A stretch of DNA of 64,000 nucleotides from Magnolia sinica (Eukaryota; Streptophyta; Magnoliopsida; Magnoliales; Magnoliaceae), in the NCBI RefSeq assembly GCF_029962835.1, contig NC_080574.1, positions 21,488,001 to 21,552,000 of the forward strand, read 5' to 3'. Both the position numbers and the translations under genes were made by a program. This document shows positions 52,601 to 62,641 of the stretch, piece by piece. Within the stretch, counting starts at the first letter, position 1. The number at the start of each line of letters is the position of its first letter. The notes under the pieces were generated by a model that searched no databases, had not been told where the DNA came from, and worked only from the letters and a program-made list of their open reading frames with translations.

Positions 52601-55600
52601 CCTTCTCCCCATTATCACTTTTTCAGAATTTTTTTTTTTTTTCTCAAAGAAGGAGACAACATGATTCAAGCAGTTGAAATACCAGGTTTTCACGAGAAAC
52701 ATGTAAGAATTTATGCCTGAGTTGAACTACTCTCGTGCTGAAAAGACATCGCCTAGCCCTACCCTAGTCTTTGATAGTAAAATGTTTGGAAGCAAAAAAC
52801 AGTGACCTAAAGATATACATTTAGCATAATTAAGCCAATGATATAATGTTTGCCAAACAATGCGACGTACCTCAAATCGCAACACAAATCAGGAGCCAGA
52901 AGAAAAAAGATACAAGCATATTTCTTTTTCTTCTTGTTTATGTTGTGTGTATGGATATTTCTATCAAGATACTAGAAGCATAGAAATTTTGGAACCTAGG
53001 CGCTATAGTAGTCGCACTTCCCTTAAGTGAATTAGCATATGATGTGCATGACCGATATGAGAGTAACACTAGAATAGTTACAGTCAACTTATGAACCTTC
53101 CCAACCTAATTCTACAAAACCAGTGGAACTGAATATTTTGAACAGGATCAATCATCATCATCATCATCTAAGCCATATCCCAACTAATTGGGGTCCAGAA
53201 CATGAATCCCGTTCCACCATTTACACCATCTTGTCAAGATTTATGACAAGAAGGATACACAAAAAGTTTAACACCAGCTGCCTACCGGACACAACCCTTC
53301 TCCTTTATATGGGCTTGGAACCACCAATGAGAGCGCAAAACCTTAAACAGGATCAATTTAATCACTAAAAATGTAGGAGCATCTGATACAACATGCATTA
53401 AGTCAGCAAAATTGTTGAAGAGTTACCTTGTGGTACCAACTAAGACAGGACGGCCCTGTCCAAACATGAATTCTACTTCTTCTCGAACATATTCCCATTT
53501 CCCACGTGCAGTCTAAGAAGAGGTTTTACATATTGCATGTTAAACGTGTTTAGGTTTTAAGAAAAGGCAAAATAAATAGATAAATAAAATACAGTCAACT
53601 CTGATCCTAAATGAGCATCAAAATGCCTACAGCAAAAGCTTGAATAGGTAAATCTTTCCGAATATTTGGAAGATTTGTAGGAACTTCAATAACTGGCATC
53701 TGAAACATTTTCAGAAATTCTTTCTCCTGCACACAAATGCACAATAAGAATGTGATAAATGAAATTGGAATAACATGTTAAAATTCACTTGAAGGCACTC
53801 ATACTTCGGTTTTTGCAGTTCCAGTCATCCCTGAAAGCTTTGGGTAGAGCTTAAACAATGATTGATATGTAATTTGTGCCACAACTACAGAATCAGCCTG
53901 ATAAATGCAGAGCAGTTGCATTGCCGTCAGCCAGACAAGTTAAAAACTTTAGACACATTCAACTAGTTGGACTGCAAAGTTACAGTCCAACTAGTGCATA
54001 ATTGCCAATGCGTCATGCATGTAGGACAACCAACAACCGAAAAGGTTGGCCCTGCCATGAAGATCACCTAGTTCTGAAAGGGACCACACATGCACTTCAA
54101 ATCAGATCTGTGACCGCCAATGTTTTCAATGGTCGGTATTGCCCACATGATGAGTGGATTGGCCTGAGTTTTCCATCAGGTGTTCTTCATGGTGGGACTA
54201 ACCTTTTGGGCAAGTTGGATGTTGGACATGCCTGATGCTTCGACACTTATGTACAAGTTGCATGGTAACTTATCATCCAACTGGTTGCATGTGAGGCTCC
54301 CTTGATTGAGAACAAAGCTTCCACACTATATAAAACATGACTACCTGGATCTTCAGGCCTTCTTTAGCCTCCACAGCTTGGTGGATACCCTCAGACCATC
54401 TCCTTTTCTCTTCAACTCTTCCTGTAAGCTGCAGAAGTTTCGGGCATTTCAGTTTTTAAGGAAATTAAGGAACCTCTTTTGTGTGTTTACATATTCTTCC
54501 AAATATGAAAAGTGTAGCAGAGGGCATAAGAACAACTGTAACATGACATATGCACTTGTATGAATGGTGAAAGAATAACTAAAACATTGAGGACCAGGTT
54601 CACATCATTTCATCTGATTGATACCAAAGACTCGAACATCGTTGCCTGATATCAATGCCACAAAATATGGACATCTCCACCAAAGAGTGATGAAGAGGAC
54701 AAAATTTTAAAGAAGATAAAGAAAACCAATGAGCTTTAAAATTTCCTCGACATTGAATTGAAGTGAACAAACAATTGTTAGATAGAACTCTTTACACAAC
54801 CCCTATGTTAAATAACACAAGCAATCCAGTTAATTTCCTTCTTACAAATGGAAAAAAGCAATAAAAAATGAAGGGATATAAGAATTCCACTTGAAACAGT
54901 TCTTTTTTACTGATTATGTTGAACAAGATAAAACACATGCAACAATCACATGGCCAATTCCCTTAGAAGATGCAGACATATAGAACATAAGTCAGCTGAG
55001 TAACTTGAATTTGTAATAGCCAGTTGACCACTGGATGTTAAAATCTGTAAGGCCCAGGCATAAAAAGTTCTCTTTATTACACGAACTTTAGATCAAGGTG
55101 CCACTCCTGCTTCAGACTCGCAACCTAGGCTTTACACTAGCTCAAATTTTCAAATAGGTGCTTCCCCTCACACTTGATGGCCCAAGGATGAAGTCCACTT
55201 TGAACCATGACTTCCTTTCATTATCAATAACAAAGACAAAAGGAACATTAACAAGAAAAGTAGAAGTGACAGATTGTCTCTTCTTGCAGTTCCACTGCGA
55301 TATGGATGCCTCCGTGCAAGAGGGACTTGTCGGATAGGGAGTTGGAAGATTTCATTATTTTACTAGGTTGGTTGAAGGCCATCCAACCTCCAATCAAAGG
55401 GAAAGACTTGATGGTGCGGCGTGCTCACAGTTCAGGCCAGTTCTTGGTCAAATCCTTCTATAGGCTGCTCAGGATGAGTGGGAAGGTTGATGGCCATGAT
55501 CATGCTTTTCATTTCTGGTTCTATGATGCCCCTCCTAAGATTATTACCTTCACTTGGTTAGTGGGCAGGAATAAGGTCTTGACTGTAGACAATCTCCAAA

Positions 55601-56080
55601 AGAGGTCCATGAGCATCCCCAATATTTGTTCCCGATGCATGCAAGTAGCAAAGTCCATCGACCATCTATTTATCCATTACCCCTTCACTTACAAGTTATG
55701 GGCGTACTTTCTTGCTATATTCAACATGTCCTACATTATACTGTGCAATGTGGGGGAGCTTTTATGAGCTGGGCACAGAGGAGGAGTGGGAAAGGAAGGC
55801 AAGGCAAATCCAGCATCTTGTCCTTCTAGATTTGTGGTGAGTTATTTGGGGTAAGAGAAATAGTCAATGTTTACAGAATAGATGAGGATCAGAGGAGTTG
55901 GTGGTGGGCAAGGTCAAGGTGGTAGTGATAGATTGGGCTTCTCTTTTAAGATGTAGCTTATTGTGATCTTCTCTCTTCTCTTACATTGTACTTTCTGAGG
56001 GTTACCCTACTTGTATTCTTTTCCTATTTAGCTTTTGCTTGTGGGGTTTTTAATAAAATCTTCATTACTCTTCAGTCTTC

Positions 56081-56126
<46 letters not shown>

Positions 56127-56159
56127 AATAAGCAATATCCATGTTAGTTGAAAAGCAAA

Positions 56160-56198
<39 letters not shown>

Positions 56199-56273
56199 TG
56201 ATACGGGAAGGAACCTTTACAGGTTTGTATCATTCTTTGATACAAGAAGGAACTGTTACATGTTAAAAATCAT

Positions 56274-56306
<33 letters not shown>

Positions 56307-59300
56307 TCTGTTGTTTTACTTTTTTTCTACAGCATCACCTATGAAACAACATGATGTAGGACAATTAACCACTTGCTCTAAAAGCTCGAACTGTTAGAGT
56401 ATGACGAATTAATCCCTTTATCTCATTGCCCAGGCCCCACGTCTCATGGGTTAGGCCCTCGGTCGAACCCCCCTCGTGGGCCCCAAATCACATGGGTACC
56501 ACCTCACACAAGCCACCCGAGTCACACGGGTGGGACCCCACATCTCACGAGCCACCTGCCTCACACAAGCCGCCCACCCCGAGTGTGCCCCTGCATCTTA
56601 CAGGCCACCCCACTCAAGCCCGGTGTGAAAATGCCCCCACATTAATCACTCCCTGTGAGGAGTCTCGAACACAAGACCTCCCACTCTGATACCAATTTGA
56701 TGTAGGACAATTAACCACTTGCTCTAAAAGCTCGAACTGTTAGAGCATGGTGAATTAATCCTTTTATCGCATTGTCTAGGCCCCACGTCTAATGGGTTAG
56801 GCCCTCAGTCGAACCCCCTCGTGGGCCCCAAATCACATGGGTACCACCTCACACGAGCCACCCGAGTCACACGGGTGGGGCCCGCATCTCACGAGCCACC
56901 TGCCTCACACAGGCCGCCCACCCCGAGTTTGCCCCTACATCTCACAGGCCACCCCACTCGAGCCCGGTGTGAAAATGCCCCCGCATTACAACAAAGAGCC
57001 AAAAGAAGAAGTGTCAAACTTTCTTATAATATAACAAGCTCTATTCTAAAGCATGAACCTTGTAGGGAAAATGAAGTCATGATTATGAAGCTCCTAAATT
57101 TTGATTGTCCTGTATGCAAAGACTCTGATGGGGACATCAGAGGACCTACTCGGGTATACCAAAGACGGAGACAACCACCTACATCAGCACAACTTTCTTT
57201 GTGGATGGGAAACAAGTTCCAGATGGGGCCCGTCGGGCCATTTTGAGGACCCCACATGCATTGAATGTGCATCAGGAAGACCCCATATTGGGATGATGCA
57301 TGTGGGCTGCTTAGGGGACCATTTTAGTCATAAGAATTTTATTTTGTGTCGATCCAACCATTGGATCTTGTCGATTAGGCCATCAGGCCACCAGATTTTC
57401 AGATTTGGGTCCATTAGACTCTGATTTTGCTTCCCATATGTTTTTTATTATTTTTATGATTTATTTGATAGTTGAGATTGATAATAAGTGTTTTGCTTTT
57501 CTTATTTTGGATAATGGATCATTTCACTTAAGTGAGTAGCATAGTTGTAATTATTCCAAAATTTTAATTTCAAATTTTTAATTATAAAAGCGCAGGGGGT
57601 GGAGGTCCAACCATAGTGGTGTTATTGAGAAGAAAGAAAAAAAAAAAGCAACTCTCTTGTGTGAAGGAATTTTCCTCCTTGTGTTTTAGGATTTGTGAGA
57701 AACTCTCCTTTCCAATTGAATTGTGGAATGGTAGAAGCTTGTTTGGTGATGGATTTCCTAAGGTACATCATTCATCTTCTTCAAAAGATATTCTTCTCTT
57801 GTCTTCCTCCTTCTCCTTCGATTACAACCTTCTAAACCCATCAAAATCTCACTCAATCCTCCATCTCTTTCTTCTCCCTTACCTAGCCACATGTGGGCCC
57901 CCATTTGCGGTTTTCCCTCTTTAATTTTCTTCCAAAACACCCTACTCCCTAGATCCTTTGAATCCCCAAAAACCCCATTCGTAAATCTTCATCCATGTAT
58001 ATCTTCATCCATGTATACAAAACCCTAATGAAAATCTGAATTTTTTGTGAAACTTCCCCAAACTAGAATTTTACCTGCATCTTTGTCAATCCACGTGGTT
58101 GTTGCACTACCCACATGCTAGATTGGAAGTCCCTACCTCCAAGTGGGCCGCTCTGGAATTAATTTATATTTTTGTGCATTGCGTATTTGATAACTTAGGA
58201 TCTTCGTATTATAAATCTGAATTTCTGAATCTATTATGTAGATATGCTTGATTTTACATGTTGATTGTTGAAATTAATGTGTAATTGATCTTTCATCTTG
58301 CATCCTAGGATAGTTTCCATCATCCTATCAAACTCCAAAACATGATTAAGGGTGAAAGCTTCCATAAGATCCTAACCTTACAGGGGAATGGACTGCTTGA
58401 CCAGATAATATAGGTCCACAAGTGAAGATGGATAATGGTTGTTGTCTTTTCCACTACACAACACAACAAGCTCCTATTCTTCTAGAACATGAGCTTGGTA
58501 GAAAAAAGGAAGCCACGATGATGAAGATGATCACAAGAGAGATCATCTTTGATCATCTTCATCGAGGAAAAAGGAAACATCTTGATGAAGCCAAACTATC
58601 TCACTCATCCTTCTGCTTGTTCCTTTCGTGTTAGGTTTTCTTTTTTGAAAATATGTGTAGGCATACATTCACAAGAGTACAAAACATACCTTAGCCTTTT
58701 ACAAGTAAAAAACATGCAAAAACCTAGAAATACAAAACTGAAAATCATCACTATCTATCTATATGAATATCACCAAATGATGACTGTCCATCAGAAAAGC
58801 ACAACGGACTCTCAAACAGTGCAACACAAGCATTATAGTAGGAAATTATGGAACAGAATATCACTACTATCCCAAACAAGTTTGAACTCCAAAACACACT
58901 TCAGGGTTCTTACGAGCACACTGTCAAACAACCATTTACTCTAAAAGCTTAAGCTATCAAAGTGTGGCGTATCAATGTAATCATGGGACTTTATCACTTC
59001 AACACTCCCCGGCACGTGCGGGGTTGGAACTCCGCACGGGAACATACTGACAAGGGTGGAGGGACACTCACACCATAAATAGGCCGGGCTGGATTTCCCG
59101 GTCCCTGGGCTGGACCTGATTTTCCTAACCCATAGGACCTTCCGCTCTGATACCATGTCAAACAACCATTTACTCTAAAAGCTTAAGCTGTCAAAGTGTG
59201 GCATATGAATGTATATCATGGGACTTTATCACTTCAACACACACAACATTTTCATCACCTAATCTATGTAAAAAGAGGAGGTGAAAACCAAAGAATGTTA

Positions 59301-60603
59301 TATGGAGCTATCAATCATTGTGACATCAGTATCACCAGAGACTAAAAGGATTCAACATGAATTCTAAACTTATAGTTGTACGTTTCTCTCAGGCAGAAGC
59401 ACCAAAATGGGAATGAACCCAGAACTTTGACTCGTAATATGTGCTTCTTTACTTGTGTACATCCCCTCAAGTAGAGAAATCCAAGACCAACATTTTTTCA
59501 GGAGATCCTTGTCAAAAATACCCACAAGTGGGCATCACCCATTTGTAGAAATCTGGCATCTGGTGGCAGATTCTAGGAATTTAGCATCAATGATGGATGG
59601 CAACATTCTTGAGACTTATCTCATGAACACCTGTCAGCTATACCTGTTAATGTGTACAACATATCTAATTTTAACGGCAGAAGATCATGTAAACTTGTGG
59701 TGGTTACAAAGCAATAGTATGGGCTCCAGTAACAAAAAGATGCATTAAACTGCCAAATGAACATATCCATAACTACTAGAGCACTATATCGATGATGTGA
59801 CTAGGATGTTACATTTTCTGTATCAAGAATTAGGACAACTATAAGCACTCGCATGAAGAAGGAAATGACCTTTGCCCACATGGTTACATGTACCTTAATC
59901 AAATTCACCAAGCACTTATTCTATAAGCAACAATTTTATTGACAAAAAACATCAAGCGCTTTCGCAGAATTAGGACTTCATTGTTTAACAGTAGATCATG
60001 CAGCAATAGATTGTGGCAATAGATGGTGTGACAAACTGACAATAGAGTTTTAACAAAGCATTCATCAGAAATAGGAGAAATATGAAGGAGATAAGAGGCA
60101 ACTGCAAAACTGAAAAGGGAATAGGAAGTACCTCATTGATTATAAGGGCCTTCCCATTTCTAACAATGTATTGAACATCGCGCCTGTAGAACTCTTTGGC
60201 CTTCAAGGCATTCATCACAAACCTACAATACCTCTAACTCAATGGTTGAAATGAATAGAGAAAAGAAGTAAAATATAATTACAGGTAAAGGATAACCTGA
60301 AGAACCCTGAATTACCGACTATTTAGAGTGACAACATAAACTTATGGAAGTTTTGGCTCCTAAACAGAAGAAAAACAAAAACAAATTTCATGTATGTTAT
60401 GATAAATGCCGAGTATCAAAAAATTCCAATCTCTGAGAAGTTCCCTTGAAGACACAATTTAGAGAGAAGTTGAAACTAGAATTGTTTGTTTCTTTTGTAT
60501 ATGGAAAGAAAATCTGCCTTGCCAATTTTTTAAGCCAAGGAGAGGGTGATAACAGACTTGCATACCATTGGCAATGTAGTGCCCCTCCCTAGCCTTTTGT
60601 GCA

Positions 60604-60637
<34 letters not shown>

Positions 60638-62641
60638 TTGAAACTAGGATCTCCAAGAAATTCATGTTAAGCATATAAGATGGTTGTTGCCATGGATAAG
60701 CATCAATAAATCATCATGGTTTTTAAAGATGGTAAGTGCTGGTTATTAAAACTATAGTTGCACAAAGCATGAATTGAAGCAACAATGGATTCAGGGAAGG
60801 AGTGGGGAAGCATCTGTTCAAAATCTTCGCAGGTATAAACAACTAGGAAGCAGTAGCAGTATGGCAAAGGATTGTGCAGCTGGGATAATAATGAAAAGAC
60901 AAACAAAAACATTACAGCAAAAGATAGGAGATGCAGATGGTGAGGGATCACCCCCTCCCCACCAAAAAAATAAAAATCCCAAACCCCCGGATGCCACAGC
61001 TGCCATCGACCAACACACAAAGTGATGGCATCAGGTTGCTGTCCAGATTATATCAGTATGCATTAAATAGAAGCAAGCAATGTCAATCATATGTTAATGG
61101 GCATATTGTTGTCTAATATGAAACAAAAGATGCTATATGAAAGAACTTATATTTTATTTCATGCAACAGAACATTATATTACAAAAAGCAGATTGCCAAA
61201 AGATGTTCAAACCAGCTCAAGTCAGCAATTTATGAAGAGTGGAAATTCACAGGACGAGTCGCTATTGTTTGCAATAGTAACTACACACTTGGAGGAAGCA
61301 GAGGAACAACAGAACACCATACTGTCACCATTTAAATAATTAAAAAAATAAAAAATAAATAAAAAAAGAACAGCATGCAGTCAGGACTGAAAACAATGAA
61401 ATTTGCAAGGACCTTGCCCAGGGATCATTTTCATCCCATAAGTCATTTGTTTCAAGAGCCATCTCAGCAAGTGCAACTCCTTCCTCAGTCATCTCCACCG
61501 AGTTATCTTTGAGTTCGACATTGTAATGCTGTAGAGTAGAAATGCTTAGCCATCTTCATAACATGTCTGGTGTATAATCAGTGAATCCAGGCAAGAATGT
61601 GAACATTGAACAATGAAGTACGTATTGGACTCAAGTTTATTAACCTGCAGGAAATCAAATATTCACAACAAAAAGCAATGAAACTGAACTTACAAGGCCT
61701 CGTACAAGCAGTTCAGCTACTTTTGCAGCAACTGGATATCGAGCAGCATCTTTAGTAGCCTGTAGAACAAAAACAGGAGGAAAGACACTGCTAAAGATGA
61801 GAATTCTAATCAGGTGCAATGATTCATAATTGATGTTAGCTTCTTTTAAGGTATTGTCAATATTAGCTGTTACCATGTATTGCTAATGAACACACCAAAA
61901 CATTGGTACAATTACCTCACCGCTTATTAACAACGGATTCCTTCCTTCATCTATAAGGACTGAATCAACCTCGTCGACGATTGCAAAATGGAATGGCTTT
62001 GGCCTGTTTTCGAGATATTACAATGCTTGTAGTCCAGGAAAGCAAATAATATGAACTTCATATGGTTCTTGAAAATGTACCATCTCATAACCAATTGCTC
62101 TCTATTTCCCGCAAGATTGTCCCGAAGATAATCAAAGCCAAGTTCCTGCAAGGCATTAACAACTACCAAAATATCACAAACAAAAGATAGCAAGTAACAA
62201 TGGTAACAAAGCTGAAGCATCCATGAGAGAAGTCATAAAAGGACCCCAGGTATGAAACACAGGAAAAAGTCCCATCTAGTAAATTATGTTTATATCTTAC
62301 ATCTGTGCATTTGGGGGGGACAAACTTACTGAGTTATTCGTGTATGTTATATCGCAGTTGTAGTTGGATCTCCTCTCCCCAGCAGTCATGCCCCTCTAAA
62401 AATGCAAATAACAGCATATCAAAATTGCTAAGTTTAAGCTTTGTGCACCAAATATTATGATGTGAGGTAAATGTTTCAATACCAGCTTACCCACCGACAA
62501 AAGGAGCGGAGAATTTTGAAAAATCATTGATTTGTAAGCATGGGATTACCTGTATAAGACCCACTGAAAGACCAAGAAAGCGATGAACACGGCCCATCCA
62601 CTCTGCATCCCGCTGAGCTAGGTAATCGTTGACAGTTACAA
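34645..62641 (-). CDS. SECA2: Chloroplast protein translocase subunit SECA2 (3' part; N-terminus outside window)
   Basis: ATPase motor of the second plastid Sec pathway, partner of SCY2/SECE2 in the inner envelope. Twenty-six exons, 5' to 3': 62550-62641, 62330-62395, 62081-62145, 61916-62003, 61694-61759, 61413-61528, 60132-60222, 54345-54428, 53805-53897, 53631-53726, 53427-53512, 50543-50621, 50310-50423, 46920-47015, 46779-46842, 46369-46658, 43735-43790, 40877-40994, 40692-40772, 38470-38549, 36817-36871, 36662-36731, 36328-36532, 36110-36233, 34915-34989, 34645-34809. They total 2615 bp, 870 codons plus stop, all in phase. Visible motifs: [15 protein letters not shown], Walker-B-type [24 protein letters not shown], the helicase motif [37 protein letters not shown] and [16 protein letters not shown]2-specific text such as [20 protein letters not shown] and [17 protein letters not shown] separates it from SECA1. 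It lacks the bacterial C-terminal zinc finger. Walker A and the transit peptide lie upstream of 64000. Confidence 0.96.
34990..36109 (-). other. SECA2 intron with unassigned repeat-like sequence
   Basis: About 1.1 kb. Between roughly 35270 and 36050 there are paired strings such as GGCCGTACTGATACGGGG, GGCCGATACAACC and GGCTGATACGCCTG. These look like a worn transposon, but I could not fix its ends. Nothing coding. Confidence 0.4.
36963..37333. mobile_element. Mutator-type MITE (371 bp), intact sibling of the split one at 14001-19187
   Basis: It begins AGAAGTTTGCTAAGCACACA and ends GAGCTTAGCAAAGCTC, mirrored. The flanks TGGGTAAAT (36954-36962) and TGGGTAAGT (37334-37342) form a 9-bp duplication with one difference. 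The body (GGCACAGGTGCAAGATCCAA, TTGGGCTAGGGCATC) matches both halves of the SRT2 copy. It sits in the SECA2 intron 36872-38469. Confidence 0.85.
37964..38175 (+). mobile_element. Short 5'-truncated L1-type LINE, 17-bp target duplication
   Basis: AGATATGGCTTGGCATT is present at 37947-37963 and 38176-38192. Between them lies 212 bp encoding [20 protein letters not shown], typical of the end of L1 ORF2, then a 3' UTR and an A-rich tail. Same strand as none of the genes; in the SECA2 intron 36872-38469. Confidence 0.9.
38700..39240 (+). mobile_element. Degraded L1-type LINE fragment
   Basis: Frames on the plus strand give [13 protein letters not shown] and [13 protein letters not shown], the zf-RVT zinc segment and following helix of plant L1 ORF2. 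The fragment carries frame breaks. A pyrimidine-rich tract (39110-39168) follows the coding remnant. It lies in the SECA2 intron 38550-40691. Confidence 0.65.
39345..39460 (-). mobile_element. Probable LINE 3' end (minus strand)
   Basis: Direct repeats GTGCATTCATTTT (left) and GTGTATTCATTTT (right) bracket about 110 bp. On the minus strand this segment ends in an A-rich tail (the T-rich stretch at about 39343-39357), as expected for a very short retroposed copy. Confidence 0.5.
39560..40250. other. Unrecognised degenerate open stretch in a SECA2 intron
   Basis: Plus-strand frames give [20 protein letters not shown] and, at 39992-40237, a frame containing [20 protein letters not shown]. The composition is protein-like and unlike the surrounding intron. 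I do not recognise it. A decayed LINE ORF1 or a captured gene fragment are both possible. Confidence 0.3.
41168..41199. repeat. (CCT)n microsatellite
   Basis: About ten CCT units followed by a T-rich run, in the SECA2 intron 40995-43734. Confidence 0.9.
41945..42066. mobile_element. Worn hAT-type MITE
   Basis: GGCCCAGACCGG, GCCTGAAGCAGTCCAGGCCC and GGCAAGCCTGGACCATTTGC, ending near CAGCCGTACTAAG, resemble the GGGCCGGG...GACAGCCCTA class seen intact at 24441-24517. Ends not resolved. Confidence 0.4.
42145..42206 (+). mobile_element. RTE-type LINE 3' tail fragment
   Basis: CTAATTAGTTGGGACAAGGC followed by TTGGATGATGATG is the typical 3' end of plant RTE LINEs, with a GAT-type microsatellite tail. 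The same motif appears inverted at 44744 and 53146. Confidence 0.7.
42680..43080 (+). mobile_element. Probable LTR fragment, fossil
   Basis: This has LTR-like promoter and polyadenylation signals in order: CTATAAAAGGATA at about 42950, then TGAATAAAACATTCCAGCAT about 45 bp later, then a T-rich end. No partner LTR or coding region is seen nearby, and the ends are not fixed. Any element it came from is gone. Confidence 0.4.
44744..45656 (-). mobile_element. RTE-clade LINE, reverse transcriptase fragment, decayed
   Basis: Read on the minus strand, it runs from the RT active-site neighbourhood (IPWCMLF then a mutated form of ADDIVL, near 45515) through the C-terminal domain to CCAAATTAGTTGGGGTAAGG and a GATGATG tail at 44744-44757. 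It is truncated at the 5' side and out of frame in several places. It lies in the SECA2 intron 43791-46368. Confidence 0.8.
47590..49960. repeat. Array of about 4.5 palindromic MITE units, period 510-560 bp
   Basis: Four full foldback units run at about 47903-48317, 48458-48845, 48968-49392 and 49525-49945, with half of another to the left. Each unit opens with CACCATGATGTATGTGTTTT or a variant and closes with its mirror. Each carries inner paired segments (for example CTCATTTTTTAGCTCATGCC and CAATCACC...TGTGGTGTGGTCCAC). The terminal sequences outside the shared body differ from unit to unit. Confidence 0.75.
48926..49437. mobile_element. MITE with 40-bp TIRs inside the array
   Basis: GTTACCCGAGTAACAGCTTA and ATGGGTGTTACCCTTACCGT on the left mirror ACGGTAAGGGTAACACCCAC and TAAGTTGTTACCCGGGTAAC on the right, with only a few differences. 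The target duplication is not clear. This is the third unit of the array and has the cleanest ends. Confidence 0.75.
51793..51823. repeat. Poly(C) tract
   Basis: About 20-30 nearly pure C followed by A-rich sequence. Long C runs are often mis-sequenced, so its length is unsure. Confidence 0.8.
51859..52353 (-). mobile_element. TRIM (terminal-repeat retrotransposon in miniature), broken
   Basis: Two related direct repeats (about 51859-52090 and 52138-52353) share TTGCTCTAAAAGCTCGAA and GAGCCCGGTGTGAAA. They are separated by a short internal stretch with CTCTGATACCA, the complement of a tRNA-iMet primer-binding site. Orientation is therefore minus. The copy is incomplete and no target duplication is visible. 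Same family as 56352-56988. It lies in the SECA2 intron 50622-53426. Confidence 0.75.
52397..52438. repeat. Poly(G) and (GA)n tract
   Basis: About 20 G followed by about 10 GA units. It follows a partial duplication of the TRIM end GAAATTGCCCCTGCATT, present twice at 52340-52396. Confidence 0.9.
53146..53360 (-). mobile_element. RTE-type LINE 3' end or RTE-mobilised SINE
   Basis: An ATC microsatellite (53148-53168) leads into AAGCCATATCCCAACTAATT, the inverted RTE 3' motif. Downstream CTTCTCCTTTATATGGGCTT and GGAACCACCAATGAGAGCGC are a non-coding body I have seen associated with plant LTR and LINE repeats, without a firm family name. Confidence 0.55.
53980..54290. repeat. Foldback MITE, about 310 bp, in a SECA2 intron
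   Basis: GTCCAACTAGTGCATAATTG and ATGCATGTAGGACAACC at the left are mirrored imperfectly by GGTTGGATGTT-type sequence and ACTTATCATCCAACTGGTTG at the right. Between them, AAAGGTTGGCCCTGCCATGA mirrors TTCATGGTGGGACTAACCTT. It fits between the exons at 53805-53897 and 54345-54428 without touching a splice site. Confidence 0.6.
55260..56083 (+). mobile_element. L1-type LINE fragment, 5'-truncated
   Basis: The frame at 55306-55767 gives [40 protein letters not shown] and the zf-RVT segment [20 protein letters not shown], typical of plant L1 ORF2. In the last segment Y replaces the final zinc Cys. A 3' UTR with TTTTTAATAAAATCTTCATT and a short A run follows; a GA microsatellite lies immediately after. 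It lies in the 5.7-kb SECA2 intron 54429-60131. Confidence 0.85.
56084..56307. repeat. Three (GA)n microsatellites
   Basis: GA runs at about 56086-56124, 56165-56193 and 56279-56307 follow the L1 tail. The spacers between them are themselves related (AAGAAAG, GGAACCTTTAC / GGAACTGTTAC), suggesting local duplication. Confidence 0.9.
56352..56988 (-). mobile_element. TRIM, structurally whole, 637 bp
   Basis: Two LTRs of about 291-293 bp (56352-56644, 56698-56988) flank a 53-bp internal region. That region ends with ACTCTGATACCA (complement of the tRNA-iMet primer site TGGTATCAGAG), so the element reads on the minus strand. CAACA target duplications lie at 56347-56351 and 56989-56993. By eye the LTRs differ at roughly 20 positions (about 7%), pointing to an insertion of several million years or more. 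TRIMs never code for protein. It lies in the SECA2 intron 54429-60131. Confidence 0.9.
56994..58921. other. SECA2 intron stretch without a recognised gene
   Basis: Lies between two TRIMs. The part at about 57560-58330 has an A-rich start, a CT-rich stretch (57770-57870) and strings such as TCTTCATCCATGTATA, twice. This could be an LTR or leader of an old retroelement, but I see no paired repeat or coding region. Nothing else is recognisable. Confidence 0.45.
58922..59239 (-). mobile_element. TRIM of a second family, structurally whole, 318 bp
   Basis: LTRs of 83-84 bp (58922-59004, 59156-59239) both run from TGTCAAACAACCATTTACTC to ATCACTTCAACA. The 151-bp internal region ends with GCTCTGATACCA, a 12-nt perfect complement of the tRNA-iMet 3' end. 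CACAC duplications lie at 58917-58921 and 59240-59244. The LTRs are nearly identical, so it may be younger than the other TRIMs. It has no coding capacity and reads on the minus strand. It lies in the SECA2 intron 54429-60131. Confidence 0.92.
60605..60636. repeat. (GT)n(GA)n microsatellite
   Basis: About seven GT units followed by about nine GA units in a SECA2 intron. Confidence 0.9.

Noticed and set aside
56821-57246. 141-aa open frame with proline/histidine repeats
   Set aside because: It starts inside a TRIM LTR and runs out of it; TRIMs are non-coding and the frame has no homology.
57616-57924. 102-aa plus-strand frame rich in Ser/Leu
   Set aside because: Derived from a CT-rich tract within a SECA2 intron; no start context or homology.
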